Notes: generated from the sequence alone by a model not told the origin. A DNA stretch of 64,000 nt from Maricaulis sp963975345 (GCF_963975345.1 NZ_CAXBGE010000012.1:69040-133039), one strand, 5' to 3'; shown: positions 1 to 8,311, numbered from the stretch's first letter. Numbers and translations are program-made.

Positions 1-320
1 AACAGCGACTGGCCTCGCACCGCTTCGCCAATACAAATGACAATGTGGAGCTCGTCGAGACCCACACCGTCCTGTCAGCATCCGAACAGGCACAATTGTC
101 CGATTTTGCGCGCGCCATGCGACTCGATTGGGGTGGGCTGGACGTGCTGCGGGACAAGGCGGACGGCCGGCTCTACGTTGTCGATGTCAACAAGACCGAT
201 ATGGGGCCACCCATTATCATGGCCATGGACGACAAGATCCGCATCACAAAGAGACTGGCCGCCGCATTTCTCGATTTCTTGCTTCAAAAACCTGTGTCGG
301 AACAACAAGCTGTATCATGA
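1..320 (+). CDS. ATP-grasp family protein, C-terminal part (5' end outside window)
   Basis: Open in frame 3 from the window edge, so the start is missing and about 105 residues are visible. The segment around DWGGLDVLRD followed by DVNKTDMGPP is typical of the last part of an ATP-grasp fold, where an acidic residue and an asparagine bind the nucleotide metal ions. The substrate cannot be told from this fragment. The TGA stop overlaps the ATG of the next gene (ATGA), so the two are probably co-translated. The ATP-grasp assignment is from motif recognition; the function is unknown. Confidence 0.7.
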   Translation, partial: QRLASHRFANTNDNVELVETHTVLSASEQAQLSDFARAMRLDWGGLDVLRDKADGRLYVVDVNKTDMGPPIIMAMDDKIRITKRLAAAFLDFLLQKPVSEQQAVS

Positions 321-1225
321 CGAGTATTCCGTTTCTCAAAGATTTCGACTTTGAATATGGCCGCTGCGAACAAATTTCGCCGGCCGTCCGACGTGTGATC
401 GCCCCCAATCCGGGGCCGTTCACCTATACCGGCACCGGTGTCTATATTATCGGCCATGGCGATGTTGCCGTCATCGATCCGGGTCCGTTTGATCCCATCC
501 ATGAGGCCTCGCTTGACCAGGCACTGGCCGGCGAGCGCGTCACGCACGTCTTCGTGACCCACCATCATCTCGACCATTCGCCATTGGCCCACCCGCTCGC
601 TGCCAAGCACGGGGCGCAAGTCTATGGCTTCGGCGCCCAGAGCGCCTCGCCGGCGGGCGGCGAGGTCCGGCTCGAGGCCGGCGATGATGTCGGTTTCCGG
701 CCGGATGTCGAGATCGAGGACGGACAGGTTTTCTCCGGCCCCGGCTGGACACTCGAAGCTCTGCACACGCCCGGCCACACCTCCAACCATGTCTGCTACG
801 CCCTGAAAGAAGAGAATATCCTGTTCAGCGGCGACCATGTCATGGCGTGGTCAACCAGCGTGATCAGCCCGCCGGACGGGCATATGGGCGATTATCTTCG
901 GGAATTGGCGCGTGTGCGCGACCGCAATTTCACCCGGCTATGGCCAACGCACGGCCCGGCCGTGGAAAAACCGGCCGAGTTCGTGCAGGCCTATATCGAT
1001 CACCGGCTTGAGCGCGAGCACCAGATCCTCGATCAACTGGCCGCAGGCCCGCAATGCGTTCCGGAACTGGTGACGGCCATCTACACCCATATCGACAGAC
1101 GCCTGCATCCTGCGGCCGCGCATTCAGTGCTCGCCCATATGATCCATCTGGTCGAAACTGGGCGCGTGGAGTGTGAGGGCGAGCCAAGCCTGACGTCAGT
1201 CTTCGCACTCGGCAGCCAGACCTAG
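317..1225 (+). CDS. MBL-fold metal-dependent hydrolase (LACTB2-like)
   Basis: 302 residues from the ATG that overlaps the previous stop by 4 nt. The metallo-beta-lactamase signature THHHLDH lies at residues 81-87. Further expected metal ligands are His154 in TPGHTSNH and Asp173 in SGDHVM, with a late His in the WPTHGP segment. The last 60 or so residues look like the winged-helix tail found in LACTB2-type and related hydrolases. Proteins of this group hydrolyse esters, thioesters or RNA phosphodiesters in a two-metal site. The substrate here is unknown. No signal peptide is seen, so it is probably cytoplasmic. It overlaps the convergent DUF1499 gene by 4 bases at its end. Confidence 0.88.
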   Translation: MTSIPFLKDFDFEYGRCEQISPAVRRVIAPNPGPFTYTGTGVYIIGHGDVAVIDPGPFDPIHEASLDQALAGERVTHVFVTHHHLDHSPLAHPLAAKHGAQVYGFGAQSASPAGGEVRLEAGDDVGFRPDVEIEDGQVFSGPGWTLEALHTPGHTSNHVCYALKEENILFSGDHVMAWSTSVISPPDGHMGDYLRELARVRDRNFTRLWPTHGPAVEKPAEFVQAYIDHRLEREHQILDQLAAGPQCVPELVTAIYTHIDRRLHPAAAHSVLAHMIHLVETGRVECEGEPSLTSVFALGSQT

Positions 1226-2022
1226 CCGGCGGCAAGGGCCTCCAGGAAGGTTTTCACCCGCCCCGCATTACGACCCAGATCATGGACGGGTTGGCGCGCC
1301 AGCGAACGCATATCAACGATGCTGCCTCCCGCCTCGTCGGACCTGATCCGAACCGCCATATCGTCGCGAAATCCGAACCAGAAGCCCTCAGCACCGGCTT
1401 CAAACATGCCCGCTTGCCTGGACGCTGTGCCAACCCGCCATCCACGATCCCGCGCCAGATCAAGCGCGCGACCAAAGACGCTATCAGCGGGCTCCGCGAG
1501 CTGGAGCGAGGCGATTTCAGGATAATATTGTGCCTGCAAGACCGGGAGGTCTTGCCCGTCTGCGGCCGTCTTTCCGGCATAGGCCAGGTCTGAGTCGCTG
1601 GTCAGCCGACGCTCCAGAAACGCCGTCGAAAAGCCCGGCGGATCGGAAAAATCCGTCGTGATATCGAGCAGCGCCGGCTGGGCTTGCTGCAGCCGGTTGA
1701 TATGGATCATCCAACCCATCCCCGTTGAAGCAATAAGCAGAATGGCGATGGCACTCGTCCAATTGCCGTGCGACCGCTTGGCGAAGGCGAGGTGGATCAG
1801 GATGAAACTCGCCGCCAACACCCCCGACACGAGACCGGCAAGCAGGAGTGCAAATCCCCAAGCATAAGTCATCGTCTCGAGACCGGTGTGCCAGTCCCAG
1901 AATTCCCACTTGGTACCGAATGCCGCCACGACGAACCAAAGCGGAATCGTCAACGCAAGCAGCCCACAGATCGCGGCTATAACGTCAATCGCCCGTCGCA
2001 AAATTTCGATGAACCGCGCCAT
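1222..2022 (-). CDS. DUF1499 domain membrane protein
   Basis: 266 residues. Three hydrophobic segments (about residues 12-35, 50-78 and 90-106) precede a soluble domain beginning with DITTDFSDPP and ending with DLGRNAGRVKTFL. These are the hallmark start and end of DUF1499, an uncharacterised family common in Alphaproteobacteria. A good ribosome binding site (GGAGGGG) lies 6 bases before the ATG. It probably sits in the inner membrane with the DUF1499 domain on one side. Only a short gap separates it from pdxH upstream, so they may be co-transcribed. Function unknown. Confidence 0.85.
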   Translation of the reverse strand: MARFIEILRRAIDVIAAICGLLALTIPLWFVVAAFGTKWEFWDWHTGLETMTYAWGFALLLAGLVSGVLAASFILIHLAFAKRSHGNWTSAIAILLIASTGMGWMIHINRLQQAQPALLDITTDFSDPPGFSTAFLERRLTSDSDLAYAGKTAADGQDLPVLQAQYYPEIASLQLAEPADSVFGRALDLARDRGWRVGTASRQAGMFEAGAEGFWFGFRDDMAVRIRSDEAGGSIVDMRSLARQPVHDLGRNAGRVKTFLEALAAG

Positions 2023-2049
2023 TTCAGCCCCTCCGGCTGGTTCCGTCGA

Positions 2050-2718
2050 TCAAGGGTACAACCGATTGACCGTCCAAGGCGAGGTTAAATCTGCCCTTTT
2101 AAACATCAACCGGTCATGCAGCCGAAATGGGCGGTCGCGCCAAAACTCGATCGCCGTCGGTCGCAAACGAAAGCCGGACCAGTGCGGCGGCCTTGGCACT
2201 TCGCCGAGACCAAAGCGCGCCGCTTCGCGCGCCACGGCCTTCTCCAGCGCAAAGCGGCTTTCGAGCGGTTGCGACTGGGTCGAGGCCCAGGCGCCGATCC
2301 GGCTGTCGCGAGCTCGCGACGCGAAATAGGCGTCGGCCTCGGCCGCATCGACCGGCTCGACTGCGCCGCGCACCCGCACCTGACGCCGCAGCGATTTCCA
2401 GTGAAAACACAGGGCGGCGCCGGGATTGAGTGTCAATTGGCGGCCCTTGGCGCTCCCCAGATTGGTGTAGAAGACAAACCCGCCGCGATCGACGTCCTTC
2501 AAAAGCACCATGCGCAGATCGGGGAAGCCCTCTGCATCGACTGTCGCCAAGGCCATCGCATTGGGATCATTCGGTTCTTTCTTCTTTGCGTCGGCAAGCC
2601 ATTCGGCGAACAATTCCAACGGCTCGTCGCGATCAAAGATCTCGACCGAATTGGCCTCATTGGTCCGGGCATAGGCCGCCGCATCTGGACTGGGCGGAAT
2701 CAGGTTTTTGTCACTCAT
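2050..2718 (-). CDS. pdxH: pyridoxamine/pyridoxine 5'-phosphate oxidase
   Basis: 222 residues, close to the usual length. PdxH uses FMN and oxygen to make pyridoxal 5'-phosphate, the last step of vitamin B6 synthesis and salvage. Recognisable segments are MALATVD, RMVLLKDVDRGGFVFYTN (FMN binding), FHWKSLRRQVRVRG, and the C-terminal PPHWSGFRL...RLHDR...W...RLYP. I chose the ATG at 2718 over the adjacent TTG because GGAG sits 8 bases upstream. It is divergent from the DnaJ-like gene, as in many alphaproteobacteria. Confidence 0.97.
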   Translation of the reverse strand: MSDKNLIPPSPDAAAYARTNEANSVEIFDRDEPLELFAEWLADAKKKEPNDPNAMALATVDAEGFPDLRMVLLKDVDRGGFVFYTNLGSAKGRQLTLNPGAALCFHWKSLRRQVRVRGAVEPVDAAEADAYFASRARDSRIGAWASTQSQPLESRFALEKAVAREAARFGLGEVPRPPHWSGFRLRPTAIEFWRDRPFRLHDRLMFKRADLTSPWTVNRLYP

Positions 2719-2749
2719 CAATCGATCTCCGGCGGCACCTCACTGTCCT

Positions 2750-2790
2750 AGTGCATTTTCCACAGCGGGGGGAACCGGTTTTGTGGTGCG
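2750..2790. repeat. divergent copy of the intergenic CCGGTT repeat
   Basis: Between pdxH and the DnaJ-like gene, this stretch has GCATTTTCCA, then GGGAACCGGTTTTG, then a GGTGCG segment. In inverted orientation these match the order of blocks in the tandem repeat at 6992-7101. Identity is partial, so this is a decayed copy. Similar elements around an AACCGGTT core are widespread in alphaproteobacterial intergenic DNA. Confidence 0.5.
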
Positions 2791-2869
2791 ACATCGGGAT
2801 GCAGGACGGGATGAAGCTGTTGCGGGTCGCGTCAACCTTTCAGGAATCTTCTTGCGTTATCGATGCAGG

Positions 2870-3376
2870 ATGACATCGCGTGTTTTGACAGTAGTTGCGG
2901 CCTATGCCGCGTTCGGTCTGGAGCCGGGCGCCGGGCTGATCGCGGCCAAGCGTGCCTTCCGCGAGCGGGTCAAAACCCTGCATCCAGACACGACCGAACC
3001 GACGCCTGAAGCCCTGTCCAGACTGGCCGCCATTGTCGATGCGATCCGCTTTCTCGAGAAGACCCTGCCAGCCTGCATGGAAATCGGAATCAGCGCCCAC
3101 CAGGCCCGGCAAGGCCTGACCCGATCACTGCGCTCAGGCGATCGGGCGATCATCGTGCGCATTCCGCCGGGCGTAACCGATGGTGCCTGCCTACAGGCTG
3201 TCGGCGAGCCCGACACGACCGTTCAGGTCCGCGTTCTGGCGGCGACAAATGAGCCCGGCAAGCCACCGGCCGCGCCCGATTTCGAACCATTGGACGATTT
3301 CGTCGAAGCGTTTTCACGGCCTTCGGCCAATGCCCGTTTCGCACGCTGGATCCGCAAGGCACAGTCCGCCGCGTGA
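2870..3376 (+). CDS. DnaJ-domain (J-domain) protein
   Basis: 168 residues. The first 65 or so carry a compact J-domain: AYAAFGLEPGAG, then KRAFRERVKTLHPD with the HPD tripeptide that stimulates DnaK ATPase. Residues after about 80 form a small beta-rich region (VRIPPGVTDGACLQAVG) resembling the peptide-binding domain of DnaJ. It is much shorter than full DnaJ and lacks the Gly/Phe and zinc-finger regions, so it is a J-like co-chaperone of unknown client. I placed the start at the ATG at 2870, which puts the J-domain at the N-terminus. It lies 47 bases before aroC. Confidence 0.8.
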   Translation: MTSRVLTVVAAYAAFGLEPGAGLIAAKRAFRERVKTLHPDTTEPTPEALSRLAAIVDAIRFLEKTLPACMEIGISAHQARQGLTRSLRSGDRAIIVRIPPGVTDGACLQAVGEPDTTVQVRVLAATNEPGKPPAAPDFEPLDDFVEAFSRPSANARFARWIRKAQSAA

Positions 3377-3423
3377 CGCCGGGCCATTCGCCGACTATGG
3401 TCTGAAAAAAGCGCGGACCGACC

Positions 3424-4515
3424 ATGTCACACAATACTTTCGGGCATTTGTTCAGAGTCACGACCTGGGGCGAGAGCCATGGGCCGGCGATTGGCGCCGT
3501 CATTGATGGCTGTCCGGCAGGCATCCCGCTGAGCGAAGCCGATCTGCAGCCTTGGCTCGACCTGCGCCGGCCTGGCACGTCACGCCACGTCACCCCGCGC
3601 CAGGAGCTCGACCAGGTCCGCATCCTCTCCGGCACGTTCAGCGATGATCGCACCGATGGTCCCGTTACCACGGGCACGCCGATCAATCTGATGATTGAAA
3701 ACCAGGATGCCCGTTCGAAAGATTATGGCGATATCCGCGATAAATGGCGGCCTGGCCATGCCGATTATGTCTATGACATGAAATACGGCATTCGCGATTA
3801 TCAAGGCGGCGGACGGTCCTCGGCACGTGAAACGGCCTCGCGCGTCGCCGCTGGCGGCATTGCGCGCAAGGTGCTCGGCGACGGCATCTCCATTCGCGCC
3901 GCGCTGGTTCAGGTCGGCGCACGCAAGATCGACCGGGCGCGCTGGGATTGGGATGCTGTCAGCAATAACCCCTTCTTCTGCCCTGATGCCGCGACGGCCG
4001 AAATTTGGGCCGCCGACATGGATTCCCTGCGCGCCGACGGTTCGTCGACCGGCGCGATTGTCGAAGTCGTTGTCTCCGGCCTGCCGGCCGGCTGGGGCGC
4101 ACCGGTCTACGCCAAGCTGGACAGTGAGATGGCGGCGGCGATGATGACGATCAATGCGGTCAAGGGTGTCGAGATCGGGGCCGGTTTCGGCGCCGCTGCG
4201 ATGCGCGGCGAAGACGCAGCCGACGAAATGCGGATGGGCGAGGACGGTCCGGTCTTTCTGTCCAACCATAATGGCGGCGTTCTCGGTGGCATCTCGACCG
4301 GACAGGATCTGGTGATCCGCTTCGCGGTCAAACCAACCTCCTCGATCCGGATCGAGCGGCGCACGCTTGATCGCGATTTTGCCGAGACCACGATCGAGAC
4401 GCGCGGCCGTCATGACCCCTGCGTCGGGATCCGCGCCGTGCCGGTTGGCGAAGCGATGGCGGCGATCATATTGGCCGATCAAAAGCTGCGCCATGCCGGG
4501 CAATCCGCCTTCTGA
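3424..4515 (+). CDS. aroC: chorismate synthase
   Basis: 363 residues, full length. It converts 5-enolpyruvylshikimate 3-phosphate to chorismate, the branch point to aromatic amino acids and folate, using reduced FMN. Signatures seen are the N-terminal NTFGHLFRVTTWGESHGP, the central GGGRSSARETASRVAAGG, and a C-terminal segment beginning RHDPCVGIRAVPV. The gene follows the DnaJ-like gene in the same direction. Confidence 0.98.
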   Translation: MSHNTFGHLFRVTTWGESHGPAIGAVIDGCPAGIPLSEADLQPWLDLRRPGTSRHVTPRQELDQVRILSGTFSDDRTDGPVTTGTPINLMIENQDARSKDYGDIRDKWRPGHADYVYDMKYGIRDYQGGGRSSARETASRVAAGGIARKVLGDGISIRAALVQVGARKIDRARWDWDAVSNNPFFCPDAATAEIWAADMDSLRADGSSTGAIVEVVVSGLPAGWGAPVYAKLDSEMAAAMMTINAVKGVEIGAGFGAAAMRGEDAADEMRMGEDGPVFLSNHNGGVLGGISTGQDLVIRFAVKPTSSIRIERRTLDRDFAETTIETRGRHDPCVGIRAVPVGEAMAAIILADQKLRHAGQSAF

Positions 4516-4535
4516 GCCAGAAACATGAAGGGCGT

Positions 4536-4553
4536 GTTCATCCCCGGCTCATC
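4536..4553 (+). promoter_or_regulatory. 18-nt element shared by both glycine-zipper genes
   Basis: GTTCATCCCCGGCTCATC, 70 bases before the ATG at 4624. A copy with one mismatch lies 65 bases before the ATG of the paralogue at 6218. The matched spacing suggests a common promoter or operator, possibly for an alternative sigma factor or response regulator. No factor can be named from the sequence. Confidence 0.5.
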
Positions 4554-4623
4554 AAGTTTTGGTTAACCTTGTTCAGAATGGCGCGGGGATTCCGTGCTCG
4601 CCGTCCTGAAGGAGCCCGCCCAG

Positions 4624-6048
4624 ATGACCAAACTCACCTTGCTCACCGCCACAGCCGCCGCACTCATCCTGCTGCCTGGACTGGTTTTCACGGAGGCCGC
4701 CGATGCGCAGCGCCGTCACGAAGGCAATGGGTCGGGGCGAGCCGGCGCCTCAGACTCTCATGATCGCGGACGAGCAGAACCGCGCGGCGACAGACCATCC
4801 CGCACCGACCATCAACGCGGCCAGCGACAAGCCACCCCGCCACCGCAACGCCGCGATAGTAGTAGTAATAGCCCCCCCCGCCCCCAACGATCCGCCTCCC
4901 GTGGCGACCTGTCGCAAAATCACGGCGCTCCGAGCGCCGGGCGCGGGAATCCAGGTCGCGGTCACGGCGCGCCGGTCATGAACCCCGTCAATCCGCGCCT
5001 TCAGCCGGCTCCGACCCAGGGCAGTGGTCGCCGCGCTGGCCTTGGCGGCCATCAGCCGGGCCCGGCAATAGATCACGGCACACGAACTGGCCCCAGCCGG
5101 CCCGATTCACATCCCGGCACGCGTGGTGGCAACAACCCGCGCGATGCGCGATTTGGATCCGGCCGCCGCGATTCACATACCGGGTCAGGTGGTGGCTATA
5201 ATCCGCGCGGTGCGAGGTCGGGCACAGACCGGCGAGATTCACATCCAGGAACGGCTGGCGGCTATAACCCGCGTGGCCCGAGGGTCGGGCACGATCGCCG
5301 CGACTCCCATCCCGGCACGGCGGGTGGATACAATCCGCGTGGCCCGAGGGTCGGGCATGATCGCCGCGATTCACATCCCGGCACGGCGGGTGGATACAAT
5401 CCGCGCGCGCATCGCCCCGGCAATTATCGCAATGATCACCGCCGCCAGGAATTCGCCCAACGGCGCCGGTCATTTTACCACACCGATCATCGCCGCGATG
5501 TTCGCTGGCTCCACCACATGAATGTGGGTTGGAGCAGCTCGCCCTATTATGGCCATTACGGTCCCTCGACGCGGTGGCGGTATAATTCCCGTTATTATGA
5601 CTCTGGCTATAACAACCGGCAATTTGCCTATTACGATCAGGCCTGCCGCTATGACCGCAATGGCAATGGCACGGCTGTCGGGGCGATTCTTGGCGCGATC
5701 ATTGGCGGTGCGGCGGCGGATGGCGACAATGTCGGCACCGGCGTCCTGCTCGGCGCTGGCTTTGGAGCCCTGCTGGGCAACGCCGTCAGCCAGCTCGATG
5801 ACTGCGACAAGGTCCAATACCAGTACGCAATGAATTACGCCTTCGAAAACGGGCAACCCTATTACTGGGGCAATCCCTATTCCGGCGTTCGCGGCAGCAT
5901 CACGATCCGCGAGAGCTATGCTTCTGGCAACACCCAGTGCCGCTGGGGCGATGCGGAGATCTACATGCCGGACGGGACGTATAATTACGACCGTGTCCGC
6001 ATGTGCCGCGATGCCTATGGCGACTGGGAAGTGGCCCGCCAGCAATAA
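4624..6048 (+). CDS. secreted repeat protein with glycine-zipper domain
   Basis: 474 residues from the ATG that follows a GAAGGAG ribosome binding site. Layout: signal peptide (about 1-28, cleavage near AADA-Q); a long basic, Gly/Asn/Pro/Arg/His-rich low-complexity region containing five 22-residue repeats (residues 159-268); a Tyr/Asn-rich stretch; a glycine-zipper segment near residues 345-385 (AVGAILGAIIGGAA and GVLLGAGFGALLG); and a C-terminal domain with QCRW, MCRD and a late Trp. The zipper and C-terminal pattern (C-x-W, x-M-C, W) recur in the next gene, so the two are paralogues. Glycine zippers insert in membranes, so an envelope or surface role is likely. The function is unknown. Confidence 0.85.
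   Translation: MTKLTLLTATAAALILLPGLVFTEAADAQRRHEGNGSGRAGASDSHDRGRAEPRGDRPSRTDHQRGQRQATPPPQRRDSSSNSPPRPQRSASRGDLSQNHGAPSAGRGNPGRGHGAPVMNPVNPRLQPAPTQGSGRRAGLGGHQPGPAIDHGTRTGPSRPDSHPGTRGGNNPRDARFGSGRRDSHTGSGGGYNPRGARSGTDRRDSHPGTAGGYNPRGPRVGHDRRDSHPGTAGGYNPRGPRVGHDRRDSHPGTAGGYNPRAHRPGNYRNDHRRQEFAQRRRSFYHTDHRRDVRWLHHMNVGWSSSPYYGHYGPSTRWRYNSRYYDSGYNNRQFAYYDQACRYDRNGNGTAVGAILGAIIGGAAADGDNVGTGVLLGAGFGALLGNAVSQLDDCDKVQYQYAMNYAFENGQPYYWGNPYSGVRGSITIRESYASGNTQCRWGDAEIYMPDGTYNYDRVRMCRDAYGDWEVARQQ
5098..5427 (+). repeat. five tandem 66-bp (22-residue) coding repeats
   Basis: Units start at 5098, 5164, 5230, 5296 and 5362. The consensus unit begins RRDSHPGTAGGYNPRG. Units 3 and 4 encode the same peptide and differ by only a few bases. 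Unit 1 is most diverged and unit 5 decays at its end. The near-identity of neighbouring units suggests recent copy-number change by slippage or recombination. Copy number is also where an assembly error could hide. Confidence 0.95.
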
Positions 6049-6068
6049 GACAGACCATTGCAATCGGG

Positions 6069-6095
6069 GGTCGGGCCCATCGCCCGGCCCTTTTT
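6069..6095 (+). terminator. rho-independent terminator after the repeat protein
   Basis: An 8-bp GC-rich stem (GGTCGGGC with GCCCGGCC, one G-T pair) around a CCATC loop is followed by C and five T. It lies 20 bases after the stop at 6048. Confidence 0.85.
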
Positions 6096-6134
6096 AGTAA
6101 TCGCGGCACCGCAATTGCAGCCGAGGAAATTAAC

Positions 6135-6152
6135 GTTCATCCCAGGCTCATC
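6135..6152 (+). promoter_or_regulatory. second copy of the shared 18-nt upstream element
   Basis: GTTCATCCCAGGCTCATC, identical to the copy at 4536 except for one base, and 65 bases before the ATG at 6218. Both copies are followed by a T-rich then TATGGT- or GGTTAA-like segment that could be a -10 region. Confidence 0.5.
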
Positions 6153-6217
6153 GGCCCGGTTTTATGGTATGGGTGAAAGTCGGGCCAGAGATGGCCTGCC
6201 CACGCCAGGAGAGTGAC

Positions 6218-6925
6218 ATGAAACTGCTGACAACCGCCCTGCTCGCCGCCACAGCCTTCGCTGTCGTGGCACCCGCCGCCTCCGCCCAGTCGCAGGCATA
6301 CGGCAATTGCCAATCTGATCGCCAGGGCCGCCAGGTCGCCGGCGCCATCATCGGCGGCATTCTCGGCGCGGTGATCGGCAATGAGATCGCCGATGATTCC
6401 AATAACCGACCGAACTATCGCCGCGGCGGCCGCGGCCACCATGATAACTATCGCGGCCGGAATTACCGCAATGACCGCGGCAATGCCGAGGAAGTCGGCA
6501 CGATCGCCGGTGCTGGTGTTGGCGCCCTGATCGGTGCCGGTATCGCCGGCGGTGATGGTTGCGACAATCGCCGCGCCACCCGCACCTATGGCGATTACGA
6601 GGCCTATCCCGGCAAGCCCGGCTATGCCGACAATTCCTATCAGGACCAGGGCTATCGTGGCTATCCAACGCAAGCCTATCGCGATGACGGCAGTGATTAT
6701 GGCTATATCGACGGCTCGAACTCGCGCTCATCCACCCAATTGCTGGGCGGGGCGCAGGCCGATCCCTACGCGCGCACCTATAATGCTGGTGCGCAGCAGG
6801 ACTCGAATTGCCAGTGGACCTCAACCCGCCGGATGGACGAATACGGCCAACCGATCGTCGACCAAGTCTATATGTGCCAAGGCAATGACAATATCTGGCG
6901 CCCTTACGACACCTACACGCAGTAA
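6218..6925 (+). CDS. secreted glycine-zipper protein, paralogue of the preceding gene
   Basis: 235 residues. A signal peptide (1-24, cleavage after ASA) leads to a glycine-zipper block (VAGAIIGGILGAVIGNEIADD, about residues 40-60), a short Arg/Asn/Gly-rich linker, and a second zipper half (VGTIAGAGVGALIGAGIAGG). A Tyr-rich region and a C-terminal segment with NCQW and YMCQ follow. The order matches the 474-residue neighbour but the 22-residue repeats are absent. The ATG at 6218 is preceded by AGGAGAG and gives a clean signal peptide. A cell-envelope location is likely; no function can be assigned. Confidence 0.85.
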   Translation: MKLLTTALLAATAFAVVAPAASAQSQAYGNCQSDRQGRQVAGAIIGGILGAVIGNEIADDSNNRPNYRRGGRGHHDNYRGRNYRNDRGNAEEVGTIAGAGVGALIGAGIAGGDGCDNRRATRTYGDYEAYPGKPGYADNSYQDQGYRGYPTQAYRDDGSDYGYIDGSNSRSSTQLLGGAQADPYARTYNAGAQQDSNCQWTSTRRMDEYGQPIVDQVYMCQGNDNIWRPYDTYTQ

Positions 6926-6991
6926 TTTCCGGGCGTGATCGCCAAAGCCGTTTCATCGACTTCAATCTCGGTGGGACGGCTTTGGCGTGCC

Positions 6992-7101
6992 GGCACATTT
7001 GTGTACCGAAAAACCGGTTCCCACTTTTGCTGGAAATGCTGGGTTCTCGATGGTCGCATTTCCGAACCGCAAAACCGGTTCCCACTTTTGCTGGAAATGC
7101 T
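6992..7101. repeat. two tandem units of an intergenic AACCGGTT repeat
   Basis: A 31-nt block is repeated without change at 7010-7040 and 7071-7101 (period 61). The second full unit, 7056-7100, is bounded by 8-bp inverted repeats GCATTTCC and GGAAATGC and has the AACCGGTT palindrome inside. The first unit (from about 6992) is diverged in its left part. The array ends one base before the stop codon of the convergent tlyA. A decayed inverted copy is at 2750-2790. Confidence 0.85.
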
Positions 7102-7842
7102 TCAGCAATTCGATTCGACATTGCGGCGGGCGGTGATTAGGTACTCCTGATTGCCGTCCCCGCCTTTGACCGGACTTTCCATGACATCGCGCACTGAGAA
7201 GCTCTCAAGACCGTCAAGAACGGCGCGGACCTCAGCGACGGCGCGCGCCCGCTCCTTCCCGTTCTTCACCAGTCCGCCACGGCCAATTGAAGCCCTGCCG
7301 ACCTCGAATTGGGGCTTTATCAGCGCGATCAAATCCGCTTGGTTCGCCGCCAGGGACATCGGATTGGGGATCACTTTCAGCAAGGAAATGAAGCTGGCAT
7401 CGCAAACGATCAGCGATGGCGCCGGCGTGCAATCCGACGCGGTCAATGATCGCGCATCGACCCCTTCCATCGAGACGACTCGCGAGTTAGCCCGCAAGCT
7501 CGGGTGAAGCTGGTCGCGGCCGACATCGACGGCATACACACGCGCCGCGCCGCCTTCGAGCAGGACCTGGGTGAAACCACCGGTCGATGATCCGACATCC
7601 AGACAAATACGGCCTGCCGGATCGATCCCGAACGCCTCCAGTCCGGCCAGCAATTTAAGCGCCGCCCGCGACACATAAGGGTGAGCCGGCTGGGCGCTCA
7701 CCACGGCTCCTTCGGCGATTTTCTGCGAGGCTTTGATCACGACCACCCCATCGACAGTGACCGTGCCGGCCGCGATCGCCTCCTGCGCCTTGGCGCGAGT
7801 CTCGATCAGCCCGTGCTGCACCAGATAGAGATCGGCCCGCAT
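7102..7842 (-). CDS. tlyA: TlyA-family rRNA 2'-O-methyltransferase (hemolysin A family)
   Basis: 246 residues. An S4 RNA-binding domain fills the first 60 residues (MRADLYLVQHGL...RAKAQEAIAAGTV). An FtsJ-like methyltransferase domain follows, with the SAM motif DVGSSTGGFTQVLLE and later LIALIKPQFEVGR. TlyA proteins 2'-O-methylate rRNA in the ribosome; some homologues were first described as hemolysins. The ATG at 7842 shares its A with the TGA stop of the upstream acetyltransferase gene, which supports this start. Last gene of the ispA-dxs operon. Confidence 0.93.
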   Translation of the reverse strand: MRADLYLVQHGLIETRAKAQEAIAAGTVTVDGVVVIKASQKIAEGAVVSAQPAHPYVSRAALKLLAGLEAFGIDPAGRICLDVGSSTGGFTQVLLEGGAARVYAVDVGRDQLHPSLRANSRVVSMEGVDARSLTASDCTPAPSLIVCDASFISLLKVIPNPMSLAANQADLIALIKPQFEVGRASIGRGGLVKNGKERARAVAEVRAVLDGLESFSVRDVMESPVKGGDGNQEYLITARRNVESNC

Positions 7843-8297
7843 CACAACACGACCCGGTAACGGCATTTTTGCAAAATGCCATGCTCATGCATCACATGAC
7901 CGACCGGGATATCGACGGTATCGACATGGGCGCCACCGATCTTCTCGCACACGCGTCGCGAGGCGAAATTTTCCGGATTGCAGGTGATCCAGACCTCTTC
8001 ATAACCCAGCTCGCGCATCACGTTCAGCGCCAACCGGCAGGCGGCGGTGACATGGCCGCGCCCGCGAAACGCCGGGTAGACCTCATAACCGATCTGGCCA
8101 AAATACCGTTTCAGATCATCGCTGTCGCCGAGACGGAGTCGGACTTCGCCAACCGCCCTTCCGGCTATATCAATCTTGTAGCTCAAAATTGGAACATGGG
8201 TCGGAGCTTGCGGCTCGACATATTCGCCCAGCCGAATCGTGACCCCGCCGCCGCTCATTTCTTCCGGCGGCATCGCCATCCGGTCCATGCGCTTCAC
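7842..8297 (-). CDS. GNAT-family N-acetyltransferase
   Basis: 151 residues from a GTG; an ATG three codons on (8288) is an alternative. The acetyl-CoA-binding motif is YEVYPAFRGRGHVTAACRLAL, followed by WITCNPENFASRRVCEKIGG, typical of the GNAT subgroup that resembles RimJ/RimL and small-molecule acetyltransferases. The acceptor is unknown. It sits 14 bases after dxs and overlaps tlyA by one base, so it is translated as part of that operon. Confidence 0.85.
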   Translation of the reverse strand: MKRMDRMAMPPEEMSGGGVTIRLGEYVEPQAPTHVPILSYKIDIAGRAVGEVRLRLGDSDDLKRYFGQIGYEVYPAFRGRGHVTAACRLALNVMRELGYEEVWITCNPENFASRRVCEKIGGAHVDTVDIPVGHVMHEHGILQKCRYRVVL

Positions 8298-8311
8298 CCT
8301 GCCTACCCGGC

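Noticed and set aside
5098..5427. CRISPR-like array
   Set aside because: Units are contiguous without spacers and read as codons, so it is a protein repeat.
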